Positions 55,613 to 63,780 of a stretch of DNA of 64,000 bases are shown piece after piece (position 1 is the first letter of the stretch; every line of letters begins with the position of its first letter). The stretch lies in NCBI GenBank assembly GCA_947498455.1, contig CANMKK010000003.1:62001-126000 (forward strand), given 5' to 3'. The stretch is from an uncultured Aquimarina sp. (GTDB lineage: Bacteria > Bacteroidota > Bacteroidia > Flavobacteriales > Flavobacteriaceae). The position numbers and the translations under genes were made by a program. The notes beneath the pieces are model-generated. The model saw only the letters and a list, made by a program, of their open reading frames with translations, ran no database searches and had not been told where the DNA came from.

Positions 55613-56066
55613 GATTTTAGTTTAAAAAAATTAATACTTAATAAATGGATACACTTAGATTTAGCCGGCTATAAATTATTGTGTATCATATTGTTTACAA
55701 ATCTATAGGCGTTTTTGAGATTCTAAAAAGGGGATTTGCCCCTTTTTATATAGACATTCTACCTCTTTAAGAAATTATGTATAAATATGGTTTTTGAAGC
55801 AGTTATGTTCAGGTTAACGCATGGTATATGTTTAATATTCAAATAGATACAATGTTTTTGTAAAAAAGTAATTTAGAGTTATAGATACTATTGAGAAATA
55901 TTAACATTTTATTTGTTTACTTTTTTTCATAAAACTAATTTTTTAAGATTCTAGGAACACCTAAATAATTAAACAATCAGGTATTTATACGTGTATAAAA
56001 ACCGTATCATCTTATTAAATTAGGTTTTCAATAAAATAGTCCCTAGCTTATTATTTAAAAACTGTA
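55613..56066. other. divergent gap with GGGG/CCCC hairpin
   Basis: No gene found. It holds a 9-5-9 inverted repeat at 55725-55747. The remaining sequence is AT-rich. Confidence 0.5.
55725..55747. promoter_or_regulatory. AAAAAGGGG-N5-CCCCTTTTT-type dyad
   Basis: AAAAAGGGG (55725-55733) and CCCCTTTTT (55739-55747) are perfect inverted copies. It could be a terminator-like hairpin, but it is far from any gene end and lies 113 bp upstream of a gene start, so an operator is more likely. Similar GC-run dyads occur at 11488 and 45722. Confidence 0.4.
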
Positions 56067-57197
56067 ATGAAACAAACTATTTCGTATACCATAAAATATT
56101 TGATAGTTACAGTAGTAATTACACTTATATTTTCTAATTGCAATAATTCTAAAAAGAATCAAACCGTATTAGAAATAGATAAAGGGATACCACAAGATTC
56201 GGTTGTTTTTAGTTTTTCCTTTGTAGGATGTAACCGAGTACAATATGGTGATTGGCACAACCGAAAAGCAACAAATGCTTCTACAGCCAATATATCAGTT
56301 TTAAAAAGGATATTTAATGACATTTCAAGTAAAAAACAGCAACCATCTTTGTTTTTCTTTTTAGGTGATTTGGTTTTAGCCGAATCCGATACTAAGAATC
56401 TGAATGATCAGTTAAAAGCTTGGGTAGAGCTCTATAATGACAAAACATTTAGTAATGTAAATAGTTCCGGAATAGAGTTAGTAGCTGTTCCTGGAAATCA
56501 TGAAATGTTATTTTATGATACTTCTGATGATAAAGAATATCCATTAGAAGGAACAACTGAAGTATGGATGCGTTATATGAAGCCCTATATGCCAAAAGAT
56601 CGTACTCATATAACAGGAAAAGACAGTATTGTTAATCAGATGACATTTTCTTTTTCTCGGGCAAATGTTGGTTTTGTTGTAATGAATACAGATACTTACA
56701 ATAAACCAACCAAAGAAAAACCAAAGGGTTATGAAGGATTAATTCCTACGCAATGGATTATCCATCAAATAAAACAGTTTAAGAAAAACCCAGCAATAGA
56801 TCATATTTTCGTTTTGGGACATAAACCATACTATGTAGATGGAAAGCCAGAAACTGGCCATAAAGGATTTCCCGAAGGACCAGTGCTATGGCCCGAATTA
56901 CAAAAATCAAATGTGGTTGCCTTATTATCTGCTCATGTCCATGATTATGATCGCATGCAACCTGATGAAAAAGGTACCTATCAAATTATAGCAGGAAATG
57001 GAGGAAGTGATGGAGCTGCTACTTTTTTTGGTTATAGTACTATTAATATCCTTAGTAATGGAGACATACAATATCTAGCAAAAGGATTTACCAAAGGAAT
57101 TCCGTACTATGAAGATGTTCCTTCAAATAAAATGAAAATACAGGATAGTACGATTCTTAGTTGGTCCAAAAACAAAAATCCGTATCAAAAAAAGTAA
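56067..57197 (+). CDS. metallophosphoesterase lipoprotein (calcineurin-like)
   Basis: The 376-aa protein has a signal peptide with lipobox FSNC (C25). Motifs: VGCNRVQYGD with an early metal Asp, FFLGDLVLAE, PGNHEMLFYD, LGHKPYY and LLSAHVHDYDRMQP, then IIAGNGGSDG, as in purple-acid-type phosphoesterases. It should hydrolyse phosphate esters outside the cytoplasm. Monocistronic. Confidence 0.87.
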   Translation: MKQTISYTIKYLIVTVVITLIFSNCNNSKKNQTVLEIDKGIPQDSVVFSFSFVGCNRVQYGDWHNRKATNASTANISVLKRIFNDISSKKQQPSLFFFLGDLVLAESDTKNLNDQLKAWVELYNDKTFSNVNSSGIELVAVPGNHEMLFYDTSDDKEYPLEGTTEVWMRYMKPYMPKDRTHITGKDSIVNQMTFSFSRANVGFVVMNTDTYNKPTKEKPKGYEGLIPTQWIIHQIKQFKKNPAIDHIFVLGHKPYYVDGKPETGHKGFPEGPVLWPELQKSNVVALLSAHVHDYDRMQPDEKGTYQIIAGNGGSDGAATFFGYSTINILSNGDIQYLAKGFTKGIPYYEDVPSNKMKIQDSTILSWSKNKNPYQKK

Positions 57198-57606
57198 TCA
57201 ATTAAGCTCTAGTCATATAAGTAAAGGATTGTAGCTTCAGTTTGTATAATAGTATTTGTGTATGCATGAATAAAAGGTATGACACCTTTTTTAAAATCTT
57301 ATGTATATCACCTAAATATTTTACTAATCTTTATATGAGTATCGTTAATTTCATTTTTGCTAGAATCATTGATCCAAGAGTTTGTCAATATATAATACGA
57401 TTTATAATTTATTTTATGGCTAGGGGAAACATATTTTTTAGTCAAAGTATTCCAAATAGTATGGTTGGGCAATTTTTTCTTAATTTTTTTTGATACTGTA
57501 TTTTTTTTGGTATTTTAGAAATCGTATTGATCAAGTTTCTATAATCTGAGATAGGGTAGTGGTTGCACTTTTTATCCAAGTAATACCAATTTGATTATAA
57601 GACATC
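57198..57606. other. gap downstream of the phosphoesterase gene
   Basis: A short open frame (57242-57493) is not convincing. It holds the inverted copy of the 20-bp motif (57581-57600) and a short match to the repeat terminus (AATACGATTTATAA around 57396). Confidence 0.45.
57581..57600. repeat. 20-bp dispersed motif, inverted copy
   Basis: TAATACCAATTTGATTATAA is the exact reverse complement of 41746-41765, where it abuts repeat copy 3. Confidence 0.4.
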
Positions 57607-57756
57607 TCAGATAAAATGAAGTTGCTTTTTTGATTTATGAACGAACTTTAGAACTTGTAACAGTTTCGTTTTATTTTCTGATTTTTTATTGTTGTCTGGA
57701 GATTTACAAGAAAAAGCGAAAACAAATAAAATTATAACTAGGATAATATATTTCAC
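57607..57756 (-). CDS. very small lipoprotein with probable GTG start
   Basis: The frame is open further upstream, but reading from GTG at 57756 gives MKYIILVIILFVFAFSC (49 aa), a perfect lipoprotein signal with the cysteine at residue 17. The ATG starts upstream would add a non-signal region inside the GNAT gene. The GTG begins two bases after the GNAT stop codon TAA (57758-57760). The mature part (KSPDNNKKSENKTKLL...) is lysine-rich and 33 aa long. Function unknown. Confidence 0.55.
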   Translation of the reverse strand: MKYIILVIILFVFAFSCKSPDNNKKSENKTKLLQVLKFVHKSKKQLHFI

Positions 57757-57757
57757 A

Positions 57758-58609
57758 TTATCTAGATAGTTTGGGGTTGTCATTATTTCCAAATCCTAAT
57801 CTCATTTCAAACTGATTAATAGAATTAACCATTCCTATAGATTGTAAAAAATCTATTTTGTCTACAAGTCTAGTATCTACATTATTTATTTTAATAGTAT
57901 TGGATACCTGATTAATTCCAGAAAATAATTGAAACCAATTACTTTTCTTTGTATTTAATAATTCGAATTGAGGAATATATCCGGTATCTGGATGTATCAC
58001 AAAATAGGATTGCGGTGCCTTATTGCCCATAACCAGAAAATATTTATAGTCACCGTTTCGTATTGTTTCAAAGTGATTATCCCAAGAATAAAGATCCTGA
58101 TTCGGTAACGTTTTCCAGTCTAATTCTTTAAAAGAAACTTCTTTTATTACAGCAGGATCAACATTCCCAAGGCGTAATTCTCCTTTGAAACATTTATATT
58201 TTTTATAAATTTTAAAACCAACACTTTGATAGGATTTAATAGCCGCAATATTATCGGTTATTACTTCAAGAATAGAATGAGAAATTCCATTTTTTTCTAA
58301 ATCTTTACGCGCGTATTCATAGATTCTTTTCACTATTTTCTGACCTCTATATTCCGGAATAACTCCTGTACCCGTATTGAAAGCAGTTAGTTTATTATTT
58401 CTTTTATCGATAGCATGGATAATAAAACCAACTAATTTCCCTTTATCAAACATACCATAAGAAAAGCTAAATTGAACTTTGGCAGTTTTCCATCTTTCCT
58501 TATAGTACTTATGATCTGTGGGCATTTCTACATAGTAATTCTCAAATGCCTTGAGGAAACAGCCTAATAATATATCTAAATTTACATCTTGCAAGCTTTT
58601 TATGATCAT
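57758..58609 (-). CDS. GNAT-family N-acetyltransferase
   Basis: The 283-aa protein has an N-terminal GNAT fold (about 1-145) with FDKGKLVGFIIHAID, TGTGVIPEYRGQKIVKRIYEYA (acetyl-CoA binding QxxGxx-like stretch) and HSILEVITDNIAAIKSYQSVGFKIYKK. The C-terminal half (about 150-283) is a second, GNAT-like or related domain. It is likely to acetylate a small molecule or protein. It is followed closely by the tiny GTG-start lipoprotein gene. Confidence 0.85.
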   Translation of the reverse strand: MIIKSLQDVNLDILLGCFLKAFENYYVEMPTDHKYYKERWKTAKVQFSFSYGMFDKGKLVGFIIHAIDKRNNKLTAFNTGTGVIPEYRGQKIVKRIYEYARKDLEKNGISHSILEVITDNIAAIKSYQSVGFKIYKKYKCFKGELRLGNVDPAVIKEVSFKELDWKTLPNQDLYSWDNHFETIRNGDYKYFLVMGNKAPQSYFVIHPDTGYIPQFELLNTKKSNWFQLFSGINQVSNTIKINNVDTRLVDKIDFLQSIGMVNSINQFEMRLGFGNNDNPKLSR

Positions 58610-58927
58610 GAACTCAATATGGATTTTATATAAAGTCCTAGCATCTGAAAGTTTGATAAAAATTCATAAAAACCTTTGAGATCCCTTTAAAAACGGAAAT
58701 AAAGTATTAAATTCTATGAAATTATCTTTTTTACATCGAGTGAGACCAGTCAGGCTTTTAAAATTTGATAGGTATTGACCCTTGTATATTGTAAATTGAA
58801 ATCTGATTTCAAAAATGATTTTAATTTATACTTTCCGACACCAGTGATATAAAGGTAATAAGTTATCTGAAAAGAAGAATGTATTTATGTAATAATTTTG
58901 GAAACATATACTTTTAATTAGGTAAAT
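58610..58927. other. gap left of the insertion sequence
   Basis: No gene seen. It carries GTCCTAGCATCTGAAA (58635-58650), the reverse of the 54663 motif with changes, and GTTTCC-type remnants at 58829. It may hold old element fragments. Confidence 0.45.
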
Positions 58928-58935
58928 TAAATTTA
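58928..58935. repeat. target-site duplication, left
   Basis: TAAATTTA precedes the left inverted repeat and matches the right copy at 59895-59902. The sequence is palindromic, so it could also be chance; see IS entry. Confidence 0.6.
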
Positions 58936-59894
58936 TAGAGGTCAATATTTAAATACGTATCTTAACATTCAACAAAATTAATTAATAATGAACATTTTTA
59001 AAGGCCAAAATCTTCTAGAGTTCTCTGATCGCTTTAAAACCGATGATGATTGTAAGAAATATTTAGCTCAAATTAAGACCAAAACTCCATTTAAATGCTC
59101 TAGATGTAATCACACAGCTTGTCAAACTCGAACCGATTATTCTAGACAATGTAATATTTGTAGACATACAGAATCAGCGACGGCTGACACTCTTTTTCAT
59201 AAAGTAAAATTTGGTGTGCGTAAAGCATTTTTTATTTGCTTTGAAATGGCGACAACTACTAAGAGTCTATCTGCTAGTTATATGGCTGTGCGCTATGGAG
59301 TGACAGAAAAGACAGCAAGGCTTTTTATGATGAAAGTAAGAGAGGCTATGGGCTCAAGTGGGAACAATCCAATGGATGGAGATGTTCACGTCGACGAGTT
59401 TGTTTTAGGGGGTAAAGATGAAGGTAAAACAGGAAGAAGCTATGATAGTAAGAAAAAGAAGGCGGTTACAGCGGTTCAGCTTACCAAGGATGGGAAAGTC
59501 AGAAGAATGTATGCTATGAAAATAGATGATTTTTCTGCTCAATCACTACAATACATTTTTGTTAATCATATCAGTGGTGAAGCCAATGTAACAACCGACC
59601 AATGGAGAGGATACAGACCTATATCAAAGGTTTACAATATAAAACAGATACCAAGTAATAAGGGATTAAATTTTAAAGCACTTCATACCATGATACATCA
59701 GGTTAAATCTTGGATTAGGACAACTTATTCTTGGGTAAGTGACAACAATCTCAATAGATATTTTAATGAGTTTTGCTTTAGAATAAACAGATCCCAGAGG
59801 AAAGCTACAATATTTAATAACCTAATAACAAAAATGGTCTACGGAAATAAAATATATCAGAAAGAATTAATAAGTAATTAACTACTGACCTCTA
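58936..59894 (+). mobile_element. complete IS1595-family (ISXO2-like) insertion sequence
   Basis: About 959 bp with terminal inverted repeats TAGAGGTCAATATTTAAATAC versus TAGAGGTCAGTAGTTAATTAC (18 of 21 matching, left ends shown), both flanked by the 8-bp direct repeat TAAATTTA (58928-58935 and 59895-59902). An 8-bp target duplication is right for this family. The target is palindromic, so the exact ends are uncertain by a few bases. One intact transposase gene. Confidence 0.85.
58988..59881 (+). CDS. IS1595-type transposase
   Basis: The 297-aa protein has an N-terminal zinc-ribbon-like region (CSRCNHTACQTRTDYSRQCNICRH, about 37-60), and the ISXO2-like DDE-type domain (about 125-275) with DVHVDEFVLGGKDEG, VTTDQWRGY and FNEFCFRINR. 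The reading frame is complete with no frameshift. Catalyses transposition of the surrounding IS. Confidence 0.93.
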   Translation: MNIFKGQNLLEFSDRFKTDDDCKKYLAQIKTKTPFKCSRCNHTACQTRTDYSRQCNICRHTESATADTLFHKVKFGVRKAFFICFEMATTTKSLSASYMAVRYGVTEKTARLFMMKVREAMGSSGNNPMDGDVHVDEFVLGGKDEGKTGRSYDSKKKKAVTAVQLTKDGKVRRMYAMKIDDFSAQSLQYIFVNHISGEANVTTDQWRGYRPISKVYNIKQIPSNKGLNFKALHTMIHQVKSWIRTTYSWVSDNNLNRYFNEFCFRINRSQRKATIFNNLITKMVYGNKIYQKELISN

Positions 59895-59902
59895 TAAATT
59901 TA
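59895..59902. repeat. target-site duplication, right
   Basis: TAAATTTA directly after the right inverted repeat TGACCTCTA. Mate of 58928-58935. Confidence 0.6.
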
Positions 59903-60474
59903 AATAATCACGGCATTTTAACCCGGATTATGGATTATAACTTTGTGATGAGAATTGAAATCATCATAAAATATAATATTTACTAAGTTTTAGTGTGGTA
60001 GTTTACCCTGAGGGTCGAATAGCTATGGTTCAACTTAAAAATGTAGTGAAACGACATGTTTTTACAATAATTTAAAGGTGCAATAAGATTTACGCATATA
60101 GTTCATTTCTTTTGCACTATATCTGCATTATAAAATTCAACAATAGCTATACTTCGACGTAGTTCAGTACAAGTGGCTATTCTTTAATTTTATGCCTTAA
60201 TCTATCACAAGATAATTCAAACTCCTTATACAAATTTCTTATCCATGAATCTTATAATTTAATAAGGGTTTATGTATTTCATATGGAAATTTTGTCTTTT
60301 GGATCATAGTTTAAATTTATTCAATCGTTATTTAAATCATTGTGAAATCGGATTTATAAATTTTTGGTATAGTATTTGGATTAAAGAAATATAGATTGAT
60401 AATATAGCTACAGTACTAATTGTATTATTATCTATTGTTTTATAAATTTGCCGCTAGGAAAAACAAGGACATAA
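59903..60474. other. gap between the IS and the M28 gene
   Basis: No gene found. It is largely occupied by repeat copy 4 (60082-60257). The other parts are AT-rich. Confidence 0.5.
60082..60257 (+). repeat. MITE-like repeat, copy 4 (rearranged, with inserted loop)
   Basis: It follows copy 2 but lacks about 13 bp near the left end, where the two CGCATA repeats of the other copies have merged. It has about 26 extra bases inside the central hairpin (between AATAGC and GCTATT, with TACTTCGACGTAGTTCAGTA). The right part is close to copy 2 and the ends are degraded. Confidence 0.7.
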
Positions 60475-61362
60475 ATGATGAAGTTATTTAAATATAAAAT
60501 AGTATTACTTATTCTTTTGTGCGTTCAGATAATTTCGGCTCAATCAGATAATGATGTTAAAGAAGCCGAAGTGATTAATGCACAAAAAGAAATGGTAGGT
60601 AGGCTTACCGGGCATCTACCTATTAAAGGTAAAAAGAAATTAAAAAGTAGGTCTAGTACTTCCGAAAGAAAAACTACCGCAAACTATTTGTTTGATGCTC
60701 TAAAAGATATTGGGTTGAATGCCAAAAAACATCCTTATAATGTTCAGGATAAAAAAGGAAAAGTATATAATGGTGTAAATATATATACCGAAATCCCTGC
60801 AACGAACGGGAGTAAGGAATATGTAGTTTTAGGAGCTCATTATGATACCGCAGAAGGTAGCCCAGGAGCTGTTCATAATGCTACCGGAGTTGCACTAGCT
60901 CATTATGTTGCTACTAAACTAAAAGAACTTAAAACCAGATCTAAGAATTTTATTATTGTGTTTTTTGATCAGCAAGAAACCAATATGATTGGTTGTAGAA
61001 TGTTTGCTAAAAAATTAAAGGAAGAAAAACTTAATGTACTTGCAATGCATAGAGTTGATTATATGGGTTGGGATAATGATGAAGATAGAGCAATAGAGTT
61101 ACTAGCATCTTCTATTAGTTTAGAATCTGCTTATAGATTAGAATCACCGGTTCCTGTATTTAAAAGAGTTGTTTCTACACCCGAAACCAGAATATTTTCT
61201 ACATTAGGTTTCGAAACAATTACAATTACGGCAGAACTAAAAAATGGTGATAACTCACCATACGTTCATCAACCAGCTGATAAATATACTACTGTAAATT
61301 TTAAATATTTAGCTTCTACATCCGAAATTGTCTATCGTGTAATGAAAACAATGGCTAAATAA
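60475..61362 (+). CDS. M28 family peptidase-like protein with altered active site
   Basis: The 295-aa protein has a signal peptide (about 1-23) and an M28 fold. Ligands kept: H122 and D124 in GAHYDT, E168, D195 in HRVDYMG, H265 in YVHQPADKY. Changed: the bridging Asp of GANDNxSG is His (H134 in AVHNATG), and the catalytic Glu of the EE pair is Gln (Q167 in FFDQQETN). So it may be a non-catalytic homologue or use altered chemistry. The gene is alone, 212 bp after repeat copy 4. Confidence 0.85.
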   Translation: MMKLFKYKIVLLILLCVQIISAQSDNDVKEAEVINAQKEMVGRLTGHLPIKGKKKLKSRSSTSERKTTANYLFDALKDIGLNAKKHPYNVQDKKGKVYNGVNIYTEIPATNGSKEYVVLGAHYDTAEGSPGAVHNATGVALAHYVATKLKELKTRSKNFIIVFFDQQETNMIGCRMFAKKLKEEKLNVLAMHRVDYMGWDNDEDRAIELLASSISLESAYRLESPVPVFKRVVSTPETRIFSTLGFETITITAELKNGDNSPYVHQPADKYTTVNFKYLASTSEIVYRVMKTMAK

Positions 61363-61453
61363 TATCATTAAGTAGTAAAGCAAAAGAAATATAACGAGTA
61401 GACCGAATATGTATCAAAAAAATACATAATATTTTGAATTTCGGGAAAACATC

Positions 61454-61509
61454 ATAAAGAACTAAAAGAGTTTCTTCTTAGTTTAGAAGAAACTCTTTTA
61501 GTTCTTTAT
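61454..61509 (-). terminator. 25-bp perfect hairpin across the end of thrC
   Basis: Bases 61454-61478 and 61485-61509 are perfect reverse complements with a 6-nt loop. The arm at 61485-61509 encodes the last eight codons of thrC (ELKEFLLN) and the other arm lies immediately downstream. On the minus strand TTTTCCC follows at some distance, so it probably terminates and stabilises the thr transcript. Confidence 0.7.
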
Positions 61510-62767
61510 AATCGTTTATAGCAATACTCACTTTTTCCTTATGTAATACTCTTTGAATCTGTAAAGGAATGTCTATTGTAGTATTCAATGTATCTTCGAC
61601 AATATCTAAAAATTTAACAGGATGTGCCGTTTCTAAGAAAACCCCAAATTCATTTTCTTTTAGGTCATATTCCTTAAGCCCTAAATATCCAACAGCACCA
61701 TGTGGATCTGCAATGTAGTTTGATTGATGATATATTTTCTTCATTGCCTCTTTGGTAGATTCATCATCATAGCTATATGCAGAAAACCTATTTCTAAGAG
61801 ATTCAAAGTTATTATCAAATAATTGTTGGATTCTTATAAAATTACTTGGGTTTCCCACATCCATTGCATTAGATATAGTCGCTTTAGATGGTTTGGGTTC
61901 ATATTTAGATGTATTCATATATCTAACTACCGTATCATTGATATTGGTAGAAGCTACAAAATGTTTTACAGGCAACCCTAATTTACTCGCTACAATACCC
62001 GCACATATATTTCCAAAGTTTCCACTAGGAACCGAAAAAACAATATCTTTCTTTTTACTTTTTACCTGTTTATAGGCAAAAACGAAATAAAATAATTGAG
62101 GAAGCCATCTGGCAATATTTATAGAATTGGCAGAAGTTAATTGCTTATGATTAGTAATACTTTCATCAAGAAAAGCTTTCTTAACCATATCTTGGCAATC
62201 ATCAAATACGCCATTAACTTTTAATGCTGTTATGTTTTGACCTAAAGTAGTCAATTGCCTTTCTTGTATATCACTTACTTTTCCTGAAGGATATAGAATT
62301 ACAACATCAACACCTTTTACTCCTAAAAAACCTTGGGCAACTGCACCTCCTGTATCTCCAGAAGTTGCAACAAGTACAGTAACTTTGTTTTCATTGTTTT
62401 TATTGAAATATCCTAAGCATCTTGCCATAAAGCGTGCACCCACATCTTTAAAAGCCATAGTGGGGCCATGAAAAAGTTCTAAGGTGCCAATATTTTCTTC
62501 TATATCTATAACCGGAAAATCAAAACTCAATACATCAGTCAAAATTTCTCTTAGCTCTGTTTCTGGGATTTCATCTCCTACAAACTGCTTTATAGTCTGA
62601 AATCCGATTTCTATAGTATCCATATCCTCAATAGTTTCAAAAAACGAGGAAGGTAGGGGGGATATGTTTTCAGGGAAATACAGTCCCTTATCTGGTGCTA
62701 ACCCTCCTACAACAGCTTCAGAAAAAGAAACTTTAGGGGCATTACCGTTTAAACTATAATATTCCAT
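61478..62767 (-). CDS. thrC: threonine synthase
   Basis: The 429-aa PLP enzyme converts O-phospho-L-homoserine to L-threonine. It starts MEYYSLNGNAPKVSFSEAV and shows GPTMAFKDVGARF (PLP lysine), VATSGDTGGAVAQGFLG, SANSINIARWLPQ and SGNFGNICAG, typical of the larger threonine synthase type. It is last in the thrA-thrB-thrC operon, 45 bp after thrB. Its last codons form one arm of the 25-bp hairpin. Confidence 0.96.
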   Translation of the reverse strand: MEYYSLNGNAPKVSFSEAVVGGLAPDKGLYFPENISPLPSSFFETIEDMDTIEIGFQTIKQFVGDEIPETELREILTDVLSFDFPVIDIEENIGTLELFHGPTMAFKDVGARFMARCLGYFNKNNENKVTVLVATSGDTGGAVAQGFLGVKGVDVVILYPSGKVSDIQERQLTTLGQNITALKVNGVFDDCQDMVKKAFLDESITNHKQLTSANSINIARWLPQLFYFVFAYKQVKSKKKDIVFSVPSGNFGNICAGIVASKLGLPVKHFVASTNINDTVVRYMNTSKYEPKPSKATISNAMDVGNPSNFIRIQQLFDNNFESLRNRFSAYSYDDESTKEAMKKIYHQSNYIADPHGAVGYLGLKEYDLKENEFGVFLETAHPVKFLDIVEDTLNTTIDIPLQIQRVLHKEKVSIAINDYKELKEFLLN

Positions 62768-62812
62768 TTTTATATTTTTATGAACCTAAATACAGGTTAT
62801 TTTTTATTTTAA

Positions 62813-63736
62813 TTATTCAATTATTTTAATTCCTTCACTGTTTATTTTTGAAACATGAATATCGAATTCAAGTCCGGTTTTAGCATAAACTTCTTCAATT
62901 GCATTAGCTACATTATTTGCTGCCTCCATGCCTTTGCATAATGAAAATATAGAAGGGCCTGATCCAGAAATCCCACAACCCAAAGCTCCTCGTGCAATGG
63001 CTGCATTTTTTACATTTTGAAATTCGGGAATAAGAATCGATCGCATTGGTTCAATAATAACGTCTTCAAGACTTCTTCCTATAAGATCATAGTCCTCTGT
63101 AAAAAGTCCTGAAATTAATCCTCCAACATTACCCCATTGGTGAATAGCTTGTTTCAATGTTACTTTTTGCTTAATAACAGATCTGGAATCAGATGTTTTT
63201 ACTTCGATTTGTGGGTGTATTACGGTCATTACTAAATCTTGTGGTGTATGCAATTTTATAACATCCAGAGGTTTATAACTACGGACAAGTGTAAATCCAC
63301 CGAGTAAGGCCGGAGCTACATTGTCGGCATGTGCATTTCCACTAGCCAGTTTTTCTCCTTCCATTGCAAATTCAATCAGCTTATGATTTGTAAAAGGATT
63401 GTCTAAAAGATGATTAACAGCCCATACCGCACCGGCACTGCTTGCTGCGCTGCTTCCTATTCCACTGCCGGCTTTAATCTTTTTGAAAATTTCGATATCT
63501 ACACCAACTTTTTCGGAATAATTATCTAATAGCGCTTCGACAGCCACTCCAGCAACATTTTTTTTTGTTTCTAAAGGTAAATCAGCTCCTTCTAATTTAG
63601 TAATTCGCACACCCGGTTCGGAGGTTATAGAAATAATCATTTCGTCTCCTACAGTATCAAGGCAACACCCTAGCACATCGAATCCGCAAGATAAATTAGC
63701 AACAGTGGCGGGAGCAAAAATCTTTATACGTTTCAT
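62813..63736 (-). CDS. thrB: homoserine kinase (GHMP family)
   Basis: The 307-aa enzyme phosphorylates homoserine. GHMP motifs: ATVANLSCGFDVLG, KAGSGIGSSAASSAGAVWAVN (P-loop-like) and GCGISGSGPSIFSL near the C-terminus. It sits between thrA and thrC on the minus strand with gaps of 44 and 45 bp, a normal threonine operon. Confidence 0.96.
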   Translation of the reverse strand: MKRIKIFAPATVANLSCGFDVLGCCLDTVGDEMIISITSEPGVRITKLEGADLPLETKKNVAGVAVEALLDNYSEKVGVDIEIFKKIKAGSGIGSSAASSAGAVWAVNHLLDNPFTNHKLIEFAMEGEKLASGNAHADNVAPALLGGFTLVRSYKPLDVIKLHTPQDLVMTVIHPQIEVKTSDSRSVIKQKVTLKQAIHQWGNVGGLISGLFTEDYDLIGRSLEDVIIEPMRSILIPEFQNVKNAAIARGALGCGISGSGPSIFSLCKGMEAANNVANAIEEVYAKTGLEFDIHVSKINSEGIKIIE

Positions 63737-63780
63737 TTGTTGGTTTTTATAAATTATCTAATTTGTGTTGATATGTTGTC

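Noticed and set aside
57242..57493. 83-aa plus-strand frame after the metallophosphoesterase
   Set aside because: Cysteine- and phenylalanine-rich with no pattern of a real protein and no homologous motif; probably chance in AT-rich DNA.
60475..61362. Assigning a normal aminopeptidase function to the M28 homologue
   Set aside because: Q167 and H134 replace key residues, so I call only the family, not the activity.
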